A stretch of DNA of 64,000 nucleotides from Sva-07 sp963741755 (GTDB lineage Bacteria; Actinomycetota; Acidimicrobiia; Acidimicrobiales; Ilumatobacteraceae), in NCBI GenBank assembly GCA_963741755.1, contig CAVUJG010000001.1, positions 351,079 to 415,078 on the forward strand. The letters run 5' to 3'. The notes below the pieces were generated by a model, which had not been told where the DNA came from, ran no database searches, and saw only the letters and a program-made list of their open reading frames with translations. Position numbers and translations under genes: made by a program. Shown in pieces: positions 46,198 to 55,176 of the stretch; within the stretch, counting starts at the first letter, position 1; every line of letters begins with the position of its first letter.

Positions 46198-47156
46198 TTC
46201 CCCAGGTCGCGGTTGTCGGGCGCGGCGTCGTGGGTCAGCGGATCACCCGGCGCCTGCCGACGGTGATCGACGGTGTCGCCGTCGTCGATCACGACCCGCG
46301 CACCGGTCGACTGCTTCCCGCCGACGTGTCCGTTGTCGTGCTCGCCCACGCCGGACCGCATGCCGACCTCGCCCGCCAGTTCGTCGAGCGTGGCGTGTCG
46401 GTCGTGTCGGTCTGTGATGACGTTGCGGACATCCGAGCGATGCTCGACCTCGACGACGTCGCCCGCGACGCCGGCGTCGCACTGGTGGTCGGTGCCGGCA
46501 TGTCGCCCGGGTTGACCGGTCTGCTTGCACGGTGGTCGGCGTCGCAGCTGGCCACGTGCGACGAGATCCATGTCGCCATACACGGCACCGCGGGTCCCTC
46601 GTGTGCGCGTCAGCATCACCGTGCGCTGCGCGGCCGCTCGATCGGGTTCCACGATGGAGCGTGGATCCAACCACCGGCCGGTTCGGGACGTGAGCTGTGT
46701 TGGTTCCCCGAGCCGGTTGGTCCCTACGACTGCTATCGGGCCGAACTGGCGTCGCCGTTGCTGTTGAGCGATGCCTTCGGTGACGTCGACCGGATCTCGG
46801 CTCGTGTCTCGGCGAACCGCCGCGACCGGTTCACGGCATGGTTGCCCATGCTCCGCCCGCCGCACCGCGAAGGTGGTGTCGGAGCAGTACGTGTCGAGGT
46901 GCGCGGCACCGATCACTCGGGGGCTCGGGTGACGTCGATCGTCGGCGTGGCCGAACTCGTCGGGACCGCTGCCGCTGCCACGGCCTCGGCGTTCGCTGTC
47001 GAAGCACTCGGTGATCGGCTACCGGCGGGTGTGAGCCGAGCGGGCGACGCCGGTCTCGACACGACGCGGCTCCTGCACACGCTGAGTCAGCTCGGCGTGC
47101 GCCTGCAGGAGTTCACCGGCGTCCCCTCGACGCAACGAATCAGGGCGAATCCCTGA
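46195..47156 (+). CDS. Saccharopine-dehydrogenase-like NAD(P)-binding protein
   Basis: A 320-residue protein. IPQVAVVGRGVVGQRITRRL is a Rossmann nucleotide-binding start (GxGxxG as GRGVVG), DHDPRTGRLLPADVSVVVLA the second strand and acidic end, and GVALVVGAGMSPGLTGLLAR matches the family turn after the nucleotide domain. The C-terminal half (ISARVSANRRDRFTAWLPML) is a distinct domain with no catalytic motif I can assign. It starts at a GTG overlapping the small membrane protein gene, and its end overlaps the converging DUF1003 gene by 17 bases. Confidence 0.7.
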
Positions 47157-47676
47157 CGGACGCCTCGTCGTCGCCGGGAGCCGGCGTGATCTGGTCGATG
47201 CGCGTCGCCAGCCGCTCCACGACCTCGGTGAGGCGGTCGAGGCGATCATCGAACGCTTCACCGGTCACCATGTCGGACATCGTCAGTCGGACGCTGGCGA
47301 TCTCGCGGGCGAGGAACTCGGTGTCGGCCTGGGTGCGCTCGGCCACTTCGCGGTCGTTCTGCGAGGTCACACGGTCGCGTCGTTCCTGGCGGGACTGGGC
47401 CAGCAGGATCAGCGGCGCAGCGTAGGACGCCTGGATCGACAGCACGAGCGTGAGCAGCACCAGTCCGCGGTTCCACGGGTCGAACTGAAACTTCTCGGGC
47501 ACCACGGTGTTGAACAGGATCCAGACGGTGATGACGACGGTCTGCCAGACGAGAAAGCGTGCCGTGCCGAGGAAGTTCGCGATCGACTCGCTGAAACGGC
47601 CGAACGTGTCGGAGTCGTACGACACGCCGACCCTGCCGGCGGTGCGCGGTGTCGTCAGGTCTTCCCGGCGCTTCAC
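47140..47676 (-). CDS. DUF1003 membrane protein
   Basis: A 178-residue protein with the DUF1003 core: GRFSESIANFLGTARFLVWQ, TVVITVWILFNTVVPEKFQF, DPWNRGLVLLTLVLSIQASY, AAPLILLAQSRQERRDRVTS. Two transmembrane helices are followed by a long coiled-coil-like C-terminus (TQADTEFLAREIASVRLTMS). It is coupled to the MgtE-N/CBS gene by an ATGA overlap, as with the neighbouring pair Rv1231c-Rv1232c in M. tuberculosis; a link to magnesium handling is possible. Confidence 0.85.
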   Translation of the reverse strand: MKRREDLTTPRTAGRVGVSYDSDTFGRFSESIANFLGTARFLVWQTVVITVWILFNTVVPEKFQFDPWNRGLVLLTLVLSIQASYAAPLILLAQSRQERRDRVTSQNDREVAERTQADTEFLAREIASVRLTMSDMVTGEAFDDRLDRLTEVVERLATRIDQITPAPGDDEASVRDSP

Positions 47677-48917
47677 GTCTCGACCGCCCGCTTGCGCCGC
47701 GTGCGCCAGCCGGCGCCCAACATGCGGTCGAGTACGTCGTCGACGGTGACCGCACCGAGCAAGCGCCCGACCTCGTCGGTCACGGCGACGGCGAGCAGGT
47801 CGTAGCTGGCGAGGATCTCGGCGACGTCGCGGTCAGTTGCGTCCGGGGTCACCGTCGGGTCGTCGGCGACGAGGCGACCGATCGCCATGTTCGGCGGCTC
47901 GCGGAGGAGCCGTTGCATGTGCACGACGCCGACGAGCTTCCCTGTCGGCGCCTTGTAGGGCGCCTGTGTGACGAAGGCCTGTGTGGCGATGCTGACCACC
48001 CAGTCGGGGTCGCGAACCTGCGCGAGCGCTTCGGCGACGGTGGCATCGGGACCGAGGATGATCACTTCGGGCGTCATCAACCCGCCGGCGGTGCCCTCCT
48101 CGTAGGAGAGCAGGCGTCGGATGACCTCGGCGTCGTCGACGTCCATCACGCCGAGCATGCGTTCCTGGTCGGCCGGTGCCATCTCGCCGAGGAGGTCGGC
48201 GAGGTCGTCGTACTCCATCTCGTCGAACACGCCGACGAGACGGTCGCGGTCGAGTTGCTCGACGATGCGGACCTGCTCCTCCTCGGGCAGTTCCTCGAGG
48301 ACGTCGGCGAGGCGCTCGTCATCCATTGCTTCGGCGAGCTGGCGTCTCTGGTCGATCGGCAACGCTCGCACGATGGCGGCCACCTCGGCGGGGTGGAACT
48401 CGCGCAGGCGCGCGGCCTCGGCCTGCATGGCGGTCTGGGCGTCGAAGAGCGCGGGGACCTCGTCGAAGTCGACGAGCCGATAGCTCGGTCGCCGGCGCAA
48501 CGTGGTCTTGCGGGCGAGGCGCACCTTGTCGATCACCCAGTACGTGGACCGGGCGTTCTCCTGGGGGCGCAGGGCGATGTCGCTCACGGTCTCGTCGCCG
48601 ATCTTGCGGTCGATCAGTTCGCCGCCGATCAGTACCTCGCCCGGTCGTGGTTTGAACGGGTTGAGGTCGACGTCCCAACTGCGCAGGCGTGCGCCGTCCC
48701 CGTCGAGTTCGGCGATGCGGTTGGCGTTGACGAAGATCCGTCGCCGTTGGCTGCTGGCCACGAACCCGACGACACGAGGTGGAATCGCCGACTCGCGACC
48801 TTTGCCGGCGCGACCAGGGATCACGACGATGTCCTCGATGCGTCCGATCGGTGCACCGCCCGCATCGAGCAACGGCAGCCGCATCACCCTGAAGGCATAG
48901 ATCAGGTCAGCGGCCAT
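47673..48917 (-). CDS. PRC-barrel / MgtE N-domain / CBS protein
   Basis: A 414-residue soluble protein. Residues 1-120 contain two PRC-barrel-like repeats (RLPLLDAGGAPIGRIEDIVV; EVLIGGELIDRKIGDETVSD). Residues about 165-275 are the helical MgtE N-domain (FHPAEVAAIVRALPIDQRRQ, LADVLEELPEEEQVRIVEQL), then two CBS motifs (GGLMTPEVIILGPDATVAEA; VTPDATDRDVAEILASYDLL). It has the cytosolic magnesium-sensing part of MgtE without the channel. Co-transcribed with the DUF1003 gene. Confidence 0.85.
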   Translation of the reverse strand: MAADLIYAFRVMRLPLLDAGGAPIGRIEDIVVIPGRAGKGRESAIPPRVVGFVASSQRRRIFVNANRIAELDGDGARLRSWDVDLNPFKPRPGEVLIGGELIDRKIGDETVSDIALRPQENARSTYWVIDKVRLARKTTLRRRPSYRLVDFDEVPALFDAQTAMQAEAARLREFHPAEVAAIVRALPIDQRRQLAEAMDDERLADVLEELPEEEQVRIVEQLDRDRLVGVFDEMEYDDLADLLGEMAPADQERMLGVMDVDDAEVIRRLLSYEEGTAGGLMTPEVIILGPDATVAEALAQVRDPDWVVSIATQAFVTQAPYKAPTGKLVGVVHMQRLLREPPNMAIGRLVADDPTVTPDATDRDVAEILASYDLLAVAVTDEVGRLLGAVTVDDVLDRMLGAGWRTRRKRAVET

Positions 48918-48952
48918 AGCCGCAGGTTACCGAGACCCTTGGCCGTCACCGG

Positions 48953-48989
48953 TGACGTACATCTGGTGTCGGACACCAGATGTACGTCA
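48953..48989. repeat. Perfect 37-base palindrome, 3'-end element copy 2
   Basis: Arms of 18 bases, 48953-48970 (TGACGTACATCTGGTGTC) and 48972-48989, are exactly complementary around one central base. The right arm contains the stop codon of the molybdopterin oxidoreductase gene. Bases from 48972 on match the element at 15055 with one difference. Confidence 0.8.
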
Positions 48990-51089
48990 GGCGGTGGCCG
49001 CTTCGATCTGGACGAGGGTGTCGCTGTACGCGACGCCGCCGCCCCACTCGGTGAGGGTGTCGTTGGTGAGGCTGTTGGCGATGCGACCGTCGGGGTGGTG
49101 GCGGCTCCACCATCCGAACGGGATTGCGACGACACCAGGGCGAAGGCGCTCGGTGATCTTCACCGGGACCTCGACCGATGCGCGATCGTTCCACACACGC
49201 GCCATCGCACCGTCTTCGAGCCCGCGGGCCGCCGCGTCAGCCGCGACGAGTTCGACGAACGGGCCGCCTTCGACCGGGCCGTGCTTGGGAAGATCGGAGT
49301 AGCCCGAATTGAGAAAGCGCGTGTGGTGCTTGGGTGTGAGGAGCTGCAAGGGGTAGCGGTCGAAGAGGTCGGCATCGCCCTCGGGACCCTCGCGAGGAGC
49401 GACGTACACCGGCACGCGGGGCTGACCCATCCGTTCGAGCTGGTCGGAGGCGAGGTGGACGCGACCCGATGGTGTGTCGAAGTCGCCGTCGCCGAACGGA
49501 CGACCGTCGTCGGGGTACGGGGACCGAACCCAGCCAACACGTTGCAGTTCCTCGAGGTCGATCGTCGGGAGCGCGGCGCGCAGCAGCGTGGCATCGTCGT
49601 CGAACAGCGAAGATTCGGTGTATCCCATGGCCCGGCCGATGCGGCGGAACAGCTCGGTGTTCGAACACGCCTCGCCCGGCGGGTCGATCGCCGCCTCGTT
49701 CCAACCGATCCACAGGTGTCCCCACGGCAGCACGACGTCGTCGCTCTCGATCTGCGTGGCCGCGGGGAGCACGATGTCGGCGTAGCGGGCGGTGTCGGTG
49801 AGGAACTGCTCGTGCACCACGGTGAAGAGGTCGTCGCGTTCCATGCCGGCTCGGATCAGTTCGGCTTGTGGGACGGTGACGAGCGGATTGCAGTTCCAGT
49901 TGATCAGCGCATGCACGCCCGGACCGCTGACCTCGCCGGCATGTGGCGATGTCAGGATGTCGCCGAGCCGACTCATGTTCAGCGTCCGGGGTTCGCTCCG
50001 GCCGTCGGCACGTTCGAGGTCGGGGCGCATCAAGGCGACGCCGTCGACGAGGGCATCGCTGTACGAGCCGACGCTCTTCGCGATCCCACCGCCACGCTCG
50101 GCCCACGCGCCGGTGAGCGCCGGCAGGCACGCAAGGGTGCGGTAGAACATCGCCCCGTTCTCGTGGTGCTCGGCACCGATCAGGCTGCGGATCCCTGCCG
50201 GTCGGACGGTTGCATAGTCGATCGCCAGTTGTTCGATGACGTCGGCGGCGACGCCGGTGGCAGTCGCTGCTCGCTGCGGCGTCCAGTCGGCGACGGCATC
50301 TCGAAGCTCGTCGAATCCGGTCGTGTGGTCGGCGATCCACGCGTCGTTCGTGAGGGCGTCGCGGATGATGACGTGCATCATCGCGAGCATCATGGCGATG
50401 TCGGTGCCCGGCAGCGGTTGGATGAACCGATCGCCGCGTGTCTCGTCGATCGCGTCGGCAGTCAACGTTCGGATCGGGTCGATCACGACGAGGCGCGCAC
50501 CGCGCTCGCGGGCAGTCTCGATCGTCGGCCAGAGATGTCGATTGGTCAGCTTGGTGTTCGTCGCCCACAGGATGATCAACTGCGAATGTTCGAGTTCGAG
50601 CGCGTCCATGCCGCGACCGGAACCGTTGGTCATGCGCATGCCGTGGCCGACCGTCGGCCCGCAGATCGCTCGTTCGAGCTTCGAGGCGCCCATGTGGGCG
50701 AAGAACCGACCGTTGATGCCCATCATCGACAACAGGCTCTGGTTGCCGGCGTCGCTGAACGGCAGCACCGCCTCGGCGCCGTGGGTACTGATCACCTCCT
50801 GCAGTCGTGTGGCGATCTCGGCGAGGGCGTCGTCCCAGCTCACCTGCTCGAACTCGCCCGATCCCTTCGGCCCGACACGCCGCAGCGGGTGCAGGATCCG
50901 GTCGGGGGAGTAGACCCGGTCGAGGAAGCGGTTGACCTTCGGGCACAGTTCGCCTGCCGAGTACGGATGGTCGGGGTTACCGCGGAGCTTCACCGCAACC
51001 GGCGACGGACCCGCAGTGTCGTCGACGGTGACCGTCCAGCCGCACGAGTCAGGGCAGTCATGATGGCAGGTGCCGTTCACCGTGCGCAT
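48987..51089 (-). CDS. Molybdopterin-dependent oxidoreductase, FdhF/BisC-like
   Basis: A 700-residue enzyme of the DMSO-reductase superfamily. Cys8, Cys12, Cys16 and Cys49 (GTCHHDCPDSCGW; GELCPKVN) bind one 4Fe-4S cluster. The cofactor domains show EFEQVSWDDALAEIATRLQE, SLLSMMGINGRFFAHMGASK and HALINWNCNPLVTVPQAELI, with the C-terminal dinucleotide domain (PLQLLTPKHHTRFLNSGYSD). No Tat signal, small subunit or cytochrome gene is near, so the redox partner and substrate are unknown. A NUDIX gene lies one base downstream of its start, on the same strand and upstream in transcription. Confidence 0.88.
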   Translation of the reverse strand: MRTVNGTCHHDCPDSCGWTVTVDDTAGPSPVAVKLRGNPDHPYSAGELCPKVNRFLDRVYSPDRILHPLRRVGPKGSGEFEQVSWDDALAEIATRLQEVISTHGAEAVLPFSDAGNQSLLSMMGINGRFFAHMGASKLERAICGPTVGHGMRMTNGSGRGMDALELEHSQLIILWATNTKLTNRHLWPTIETARERGARLVVIDPIRTLTADAIDETRGDRFIQPLPGTDIAMMLAMMHVIIRDALTNDAWIADHTTGFDELRDAVADWTPQRAATATGVAADVIEQLAIDYATVRPAGIRSLIGAEHHENGAMFYRTLACLPALTGAWAERGGGIAKSVGSYSDALVDGVALMRPDLERADGRSEPRTLNMSRLGDILTSPHAGEVSGPGVHALINWNCNPLVTVPQAELIRAGMERDDLFTVVHEQFLTDTARYADIVLPAATQIESDDVVLPWGHLWIGWNEAAIDPPGEACSNTELFRRIGRAMGYTESSLFDDDATLLRAALPTIDLEELQRVGWVRSPYPDDGRPFGDGDFDTPSGRVHLASDQLERMGQPRVPVYVAPREGPEGDADLFDRYPLQLLTPKHHTRFLNSGYSDLPKHGPVEGGPFVELVAADAAARGLEDGAMARVWNDRASVEVPVKITERLRPGVVAIPFGWWSRHHPDGRIANSLTNDTLTEWGGGVAYSDTLVQIEAATA

Positions 51090-51090
51090 G

Positions 51091-51531
51091 TCAGGCCTCG
51101 ATGATCTCGCGGAGGTGGGGCCACGCCGCGGCGAACCCGAAGTGCAGTGGAAGTTGATCGACGTAGTCGAGCGGGAACCAGTCGACCTCGTCGGTCTCGA
51201 AGTTCATCGACGCACCGAACGGCTCGTCGACTTCGACCACGACAGTGGTGTACTTCCAGTCGGTGGCCGGCTCGAACACGTACTGGCCGAGGAGTCGGGG
51301 AGCGCTCAGCGGTGGACCGACCTCCTCGGACGCTTCGCGCAGGGCGCCTTCGTACGCGGTCTCGCCCAGGTCGAGTGCGCCACCCGCACACGACCAGTTG
51401 CCGCCCTCGTGGGCCATCGCCGAGCGCTTCTGCAGCATCACGAGCGGTTCGTCGTGCGCGTCGCGCACCACGAACACCACGCCGGCGGCGCCGTAGACGC
51501 CCCACCGAACGTGCCCGTCGCTGCACCGCAT
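51091..51531 (-). CDS. NUDIX hydrolase
   Basis: A 146-residue hydrolase from MRCSDGHVRWGVYGAAGVVF. The NUDIX box GGALDLGETAYEGALREASE then EVG fits GX5EX7REUXEEXGU, with the metal-binding Glu residues in place. C-terminal PATDWKYTTVVVEVDEPF and ETDEVDWFPLDYVDQLPLH are usual for nucleotide or ADP-ribose hydrolases. A GTG at 51570 would add 13 residues. Its stop and the start of the molybdopterin enzyme gene are one base apart, so they form a unit. Substrate unknown. Confidence 0.85.
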   Translation of the reverse strand: MRCSDGHVRWGVYGAAGVVFVVRDAHDEPLVMLQKRSAMAHEGGNWSCAGGALDLGETAYEGALREASEEVGPPLSAPRLLGQYVFEPATDWKYTTVVVEVDEPFGASMNFETDEVDWFPLDYVDQLPLHFGFAAAWPHLREIIEA

Positions 51532-51600
51532 GAACCCATCGCCTGTCCGTCGTTCCAACACGCACCTCACCCTAGAGCCCGCCCTGGTTCCCCACGCCCA

Positions 51601-51633
51601 GGTCTCCGGGAACCACCGTGGTTCCCGGAGACC
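51601..51633. repeat. Perfect 33-base palindrome between NUDIX and mycothione reductase genes
   Basis: Arms at 51601-51616 (GGTCTCCGGGAACCAC) and 51618-51633 are exactly complementary around one base. GGTTCC and GGGAACC units recur up to 51652. It lies between two divergent genes rather than at a 3' end. Confidence 0.75.
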
Positions 51634-51688
51634 CGGGTTCCGGGAACCACGGGAAGGATTGGGGGCGGACGCTGGTTGTCTTGTCTTC

Positions 51689-53068
51689 GTGAGCAACGTT
51701 GAGTCCGACCTGTCCACCGAAACGTTCGATCTGATCATCGTGGGGAGCGGCTCGGGAAACTCGATCCCGTCGTATCTCGACGACTGGAACATCGCCATCG
51801 TCGAGCGCGACGTCTTCGGAGGCACCTGTCTGAACCGCGGCTGCATCCCCTCGAAGATGTTCGTGTACCCGGCCGATGTCGCGGTGGCGGCGCAGACGTC
51901 GTCGAAGCTCGGCATCGACACCCAGTTCAACGGTGCCGACTGGTCGGCGATCCGCGATCGTGTGTTCGGCCTGATCGACCCGATCGCATCGAGCGGACGC
52001 GACTACCGGGCCACCGGTACTCCGAACGTCACGTTGATCGAGGGCACCGCGGCGTTCATCGACGAGCAGACCCTCGACGTGGAAGGCCGTCGCATCACCG
52101 CACCGAACATCCTCCTCGCCGCCGGCGCCCGACCCGTGGTGCCGCCGATCGCAGGCCTGATGGAGACCGGGTTCCACACGTCGGACTCGATCATGCGGCT
52201 CCCGGAACTGCCAGCGCGGCTCGGCATCATCGGTGGTGGCTTCATTGCGGTCGAGATGGGACACGTCTTCTCCGGGCTCGGGTCGCACGTGACGATCTTC
52301 AATCGCTCGAACACGCTGCTGCGCGAGTTCGACCACGACATCTCCAGCACCTTCACCGAGGTGTTCGGCGAGCGAGTCGAGCTGATGCTCGGCCACGTGC
52401 CCACCAGAGTGGAACGTGTCGCGGACGGCATCAAGATCACCTGCGCGATCGGCGAGACGATCGTCGACGAACTCCTCGTCGCCACCGGTCGCGAACCGAA
52501 CAGCGATCTGCTCGACGTCGATGCCGCGGGCCTCGAATGCCACCACCACGGCACCGTGGCCGTCGACGACACGATGGCCACCAACGTGCCCGGCATCTGG
52601 GCGGTGGGCGACCTCGCCAACAACTACCAACTCAAGCACCTCGCCAATGCCGAGGCGGCGATCGCGTTCTGGAACATCGCGCACCCCGACGACCTCCGAC
52701 ACCAGAGCTACAAGGCGGTGCCGAGTGCGGTGTTCTCGAATCCGCAGGTGGCCACCGTCGGGTTGACCGAGCAAGAAGCGATCAAGCAGGGCCGATCGTT
52801 CACCGTTGGTCGTCGGGATTACGGCGGCACGGCGTACGGCTGGGCGATGGCCGACACATCGGGGTTCGCCAAAGTGCTCGTCGACACCGAGTCGGGGCTG
52901 ATCATCGGTGCTCACGTGCTCGGTCCGCAGGCGTCGTCGGTGATCCAGCCGCTGATCCAGGCGATGCAGTTCGATCAACGCGCCGAGGACATCGCGCGCC
53001 AGGTCTTCTACATCCATCCGGCGCTCACCGAAGTGATCGAGAACGCCCTCCTCGACGCCCTCGGCTGA
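51689..53068 (+). CDS. mtr: Mycothione reductase
   Basis: A 459-residue FAD enzyme that reduces mycothiol disulfide with NADPH. The GTG at 51689 gives VSNVESDLSTETFDLIIVGS with the FAD loop GSGSGNS; the redox pair is Cys47 and Cys52 in GGTCLNRGCIPSKMF; GIIGGGFIAVEMGHVFSGLG binds NADPH; MATNVPGIWAVGDLANNYQL closes FAD; and HPALTEVIENALL is the active-site His-Glu end typical of Mtr. The pattern is closer to Mtr than to glutathione or lipoamide reductases. Mycothiol is the actinobacterial thiol, which fits the MshD-like gene at 62973. Confidence 0.92.
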   Translation: MSNVESDLSTETFDLIIVGSGSGNSIPSYLDDWNIAIVERDVFGGTCLNRGCIPSKMFVYPADVAVAAQTSSKLGIDTQFNGADWSAIRDRVFGLIDPIASSGRDYRATGTPNVTLIEGTAAFIDEQTLDVEGRRITAPNILLAAGARPVVPPIAGLMETGFHTSDSIMRLPELPARLGIIGGGFIAVEMGHVFSGLGSHVTIFNRSNTLLREFDHDISSTFTEVFGERVELMLGHVPTRVERVADGIKITCAIGETIVDELLVATGREPNSDLLDVDAAGLECHHHGTVAVDDTMATNVPGIWAVGDLANNYQLKHLANAEAAIAFWNIAHPDDLRHQSYKAVPSAVFSNPQVATVGLTEQEAIKQGRSFTVGRRDYGGTAYGWAMADTSGFAKVLVDTESGLIIGAHVLGPQASSVIQPLIQAMQFDQRAEDIARQVFYIHPALTEVIENALLDALG

Positions 53069-53116
53069 TCGCGGGTCGCTGACGTTCGAACGCCATGGCG
53101 GGTTTACGCTGGGGCC

Positions 53117-54412
53117 ATGGCAGTCCCCACCAAGAACTGGGCCGGCAACCAGCGTTGTCTTCCCACGCAGGTCCACGAACCCCGTTTCACCGACGAGGTG
53201 GCCGCAGTCGTGCGGATGGCGGCGGCCGCGGGCGAACGGGTCAAGGTGATCGGCGGGGCGCACTCGTTCACCGACACCGCGATGACCGACGGGCATCTGC
53301 TGTCGCTCGACGCCATGAACCAGGTGCTCTCCGTCGACGGCAACGACGTCACCGTGCAGGCCGGGATCCGACTCCGCGATCTCAACGACCGACTGGCGGC
53401 CCTCGGCCTCGCACTGCCGAACCTCGGCGACATCAACGTGCAGTCGATCGCCGGTGCCACGTCGACGGCCACCCACGGGACCGGAGTGGAGTTTGCAAAC
53501 CTGGCGACGAACATCGTCGGGCTCGAGATCGTCGTCGGCGACGGGACGGTGCTGCGCGCCGACGAGCACACCGAACCCGAACTGCTCCGCGTCGCCCGAG
53601 TGGGCCTCGGCGCGTTGGGCATTCTGACCGAAGTGACGTTGCGGTGCGTTCCGGCGTTCAACCTCCACGCCGTCGAGAGCATCGAGAAGCTCACCGACGT
53701 TCTCGCCGACTTCGGCAACGTGATGAGGTCCACCGATCACGTCGAGTTCTACCTGATGCCGGGGGCACGACGCTGCCAGGTGAAGCGCAACACCCGTACC
53801 GACGAGGCTGCCCGCCCGCAGTCGAAGGTCGGCTATGTGCGCGACAAGTGGATCGGTGAGAACCTCGCGTTCGGCACCGTGTGCCGGGTCGGGCGTCGGT
53901 TCCCGTCGCTCGCACCGAAGGTGGCCAAGCTGGTGATGTCGGCGGCCGCCGAGCGAGACGTCATCGATCGCAGCGACCGTGTGTTCTGCAGCCCTCGCCA
54001 CGTGCACTTCGTCGAGATGGAGTACGGGATCCCGTTCGATGCCGTGCCCGACGCCATCGGCCGCATCGTGGACCTGACCTCGCGTCTGCCGTTCCCCCCG
54101 ATGTTCCCGATCGAGGTGCGCTCGTCGAAGGGTGACGACATCCCGCTGTCGACCGCCAACGGGCGTGACTCGGGATGGATCGCCGTGCACCAGTACGTCG
54201 GTGTGCCCTACGAGGCGTACTTCCAGGGCGTCGAGCAGATCATGAACGACTACAACGGCCGTCCGCACTGGGGCAAGATGCACTTCCAGAACCAGATGAC
54301 GCTCGCTCATCGATATCCGGAATGGGACACGTTCCAGACGTGGCGGCACAAGCTCGATCCGGCCGGCACGTTCCGCAACGCCTACACCGATCGGGTCCTC
54401 GGCGCGCCCTGA
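53117..54412 (+). CDS. D-arabinono-1,4-lactone / L-gulonolactone oxidase-type flavoprotein
   Basis: A 431-residue FAD oxidase with a PCMH-type N-domain (RVKVIGGAHSFTDTAMTDGH; GGAHSF holds the FAD-linked His49, and ATSTATHGTGVEFANLATNI) and an ALO-type C-domain ending GRPHWGKMHFQNQM (catalytic HWGK at 383-386) and PEWDTFQTWRHKLDPAGTFR. The family oxidises sugar-1,4-lactones; M. tuberculosis Rv1771 is a homologue. It follows mtr after 48 bases and may share its transcript. Confidence 0.85.
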   Translation: MAVPTKNWAGNQRCLPTQVHEPRFTDEVAAVVRMAAAAGERVKVIGGAHSFTDTAMTDGHLLSLDAMNQVLSVDGNDVTVQAGIRLRDLNDRLAALGLALPNLGDINVQSIAGATSTATHGTGVEFANLATNIVGLEIVVGDGTVLRADEHTEPELLRVARVGLGALGILTEVTLRCVPAFNLHAVESIEKLTDVLADFGNVMRSTDHVEFYLMPGARRCQVKRNTRTDEAARPQSKVGYVRDKWIGENLAFGTVCRVGRRFPSLAPKVAKLVMSAAAERDVIDRSDRVFCSPRHVHFVEMEYGIPFDAVPDAIGRIVDLTSRLPFPPMFPIEVRSSKGDDIPLSTANGRDSGWIAVHQYVGVPYEAYFQGVEQIMNDYNGRPHWGKMHFQNQMTLAHRYPEWDTFQTWRHKLDPAGTFRNAYTDRVLGAP

Positions 54413-54422
54413 AGGCCGTACA

Positions 54423-54473
54423 GGATCTCGGTGACCTCCGTCCCGGATTCCGGGACCCACGCCACCGAGATCC
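54423..54473. terminator. Nested inverted repeat between converging genes
   Basis: GGATCTCGGTG at 54423-54433 pairs with CACCGAGATCC at 54463-54473, and inside it GTCCCGG at 54440-54446 pairs with CCGGGAC at 54450-54456. It lies ten bases past the oxidase stop and ahead of the protease stop, so it is probably a two-way terminator. The inner part resembles the motif at 51601. Confidence 0.6.
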
Positions 54474-54489
54474 GGTCAGCGAGCCGGCG

Positions 54490-55176
54490 TCAGAGGCAGG
54501 GGCCCACGCTGACCGGCTCGATCAGCGCTTGGCGTGTCGAGGCGTCGAGCAGGTCGGAGGGCAGATCGACGGTCCACGCCTGATCGCCGGTGGTCGTGCT
54601 GCGGCTCCACACGATGCCGACCCCGCCGTCGGGGAGATGGACCATCGCCCCGGAGTCGCCAGGCTCGACGCTCACATCGAGCCGCAGGCCCGGCCGCTCG
54701 ACCGGTTCCTCGCGGTAGATGTCGGTGGTGCGGATCGTGGCGCGTTGCACGATGTCGACCTCGACCGACTCGACCGAACCGTCCGCGGCGACGAGTCCGA
54801 CCAGCCCCACGTCGCCCGCGCGGGCGGGCTCGGCGCGCAGCGCTGCGGGCGGTCCAGCGGCTGTTTGCGGGCGGAGTACGGCGACGTCGAGATCGGGGTC
54901 GAAGAGGACCACGGCGACGTCGATCGTCGCACCTGACCCATCGACCACTTCGACGCGCTCCGCCCCGGCAACGACGTGTGCGGCGGTCACGACCAGCCCG
55001 TCGGCGATCGTCGTGCCCGTGCCGAGTTCGATTCTCGGTCCGCAACCGTCTGCACGGACACGCACGGTCGCCGCCTCGACCACGTCGCGGTCGACGCTCG
55101 TCTCCGAGCTGCAGGCGGTCGTGGTGACGACGAGCGAGATCGCGATCAGCGCCGCCCGGCGTGAGCCAGCGGTCAC
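54490..55176 (-). CDS. Secreted trypsin-like serine protease (lipoprotein)
   Basis: A 228-residue protein from GTG 55176, VTAGSRRAALIAISLVVTTT, with a lipobox ending TACSS (Cys22). The chymotrypsin-fold triad is complete: His67 in LVVTAAHVV, Asp97 in DPDLDVAVL and Ser175 in EPGDSGAMV. Cys45 and the Cys in SVGPCL may pair. No PDZ domain, unlike HtrA. Substrate unknown. It is the last gene of a three-gene minus-strand unit (LLM oxidoreductase, acetyltransferase, protease) joined by GTGA overlaps. The long upstream frame to 55416 lacks a signal and is rejected. Confidence 0.82.
   Translation of the reverse strand: MTAGSRRAALIAISLVVTTTACSSETSVDRDVVEAATVRVRADGCGPRIELGTGTTIADGLVVTAAHVVAGAERVEVVDGSGATIDVAVVLFDPDLDVAVLRPQTAAGPPAALRAEPARAGDVGLVGLVAADGSVESVEVDIVQRATIRTTDIYREEPVERPGLRLDVSVEPGDSGAMVHLPDGGVGIVWSRSTTTGDQAWTVDLPSDLLDASTRQALIEPVSVGPCL

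Noticed and set aside
47649..51104. A plus-strand open frame of 1151 codons across the MgtE-N and molybdopterin genes
   Set aside because: It is antisense to two well-supported genes and rich in Arg/Asp/Val shadow composition.
51572..54460. A minus-strand open frame of 962 codons
   Set aside because: It lies antisense to mycothione reductase and the lactone oxidase, both with full motif sets.
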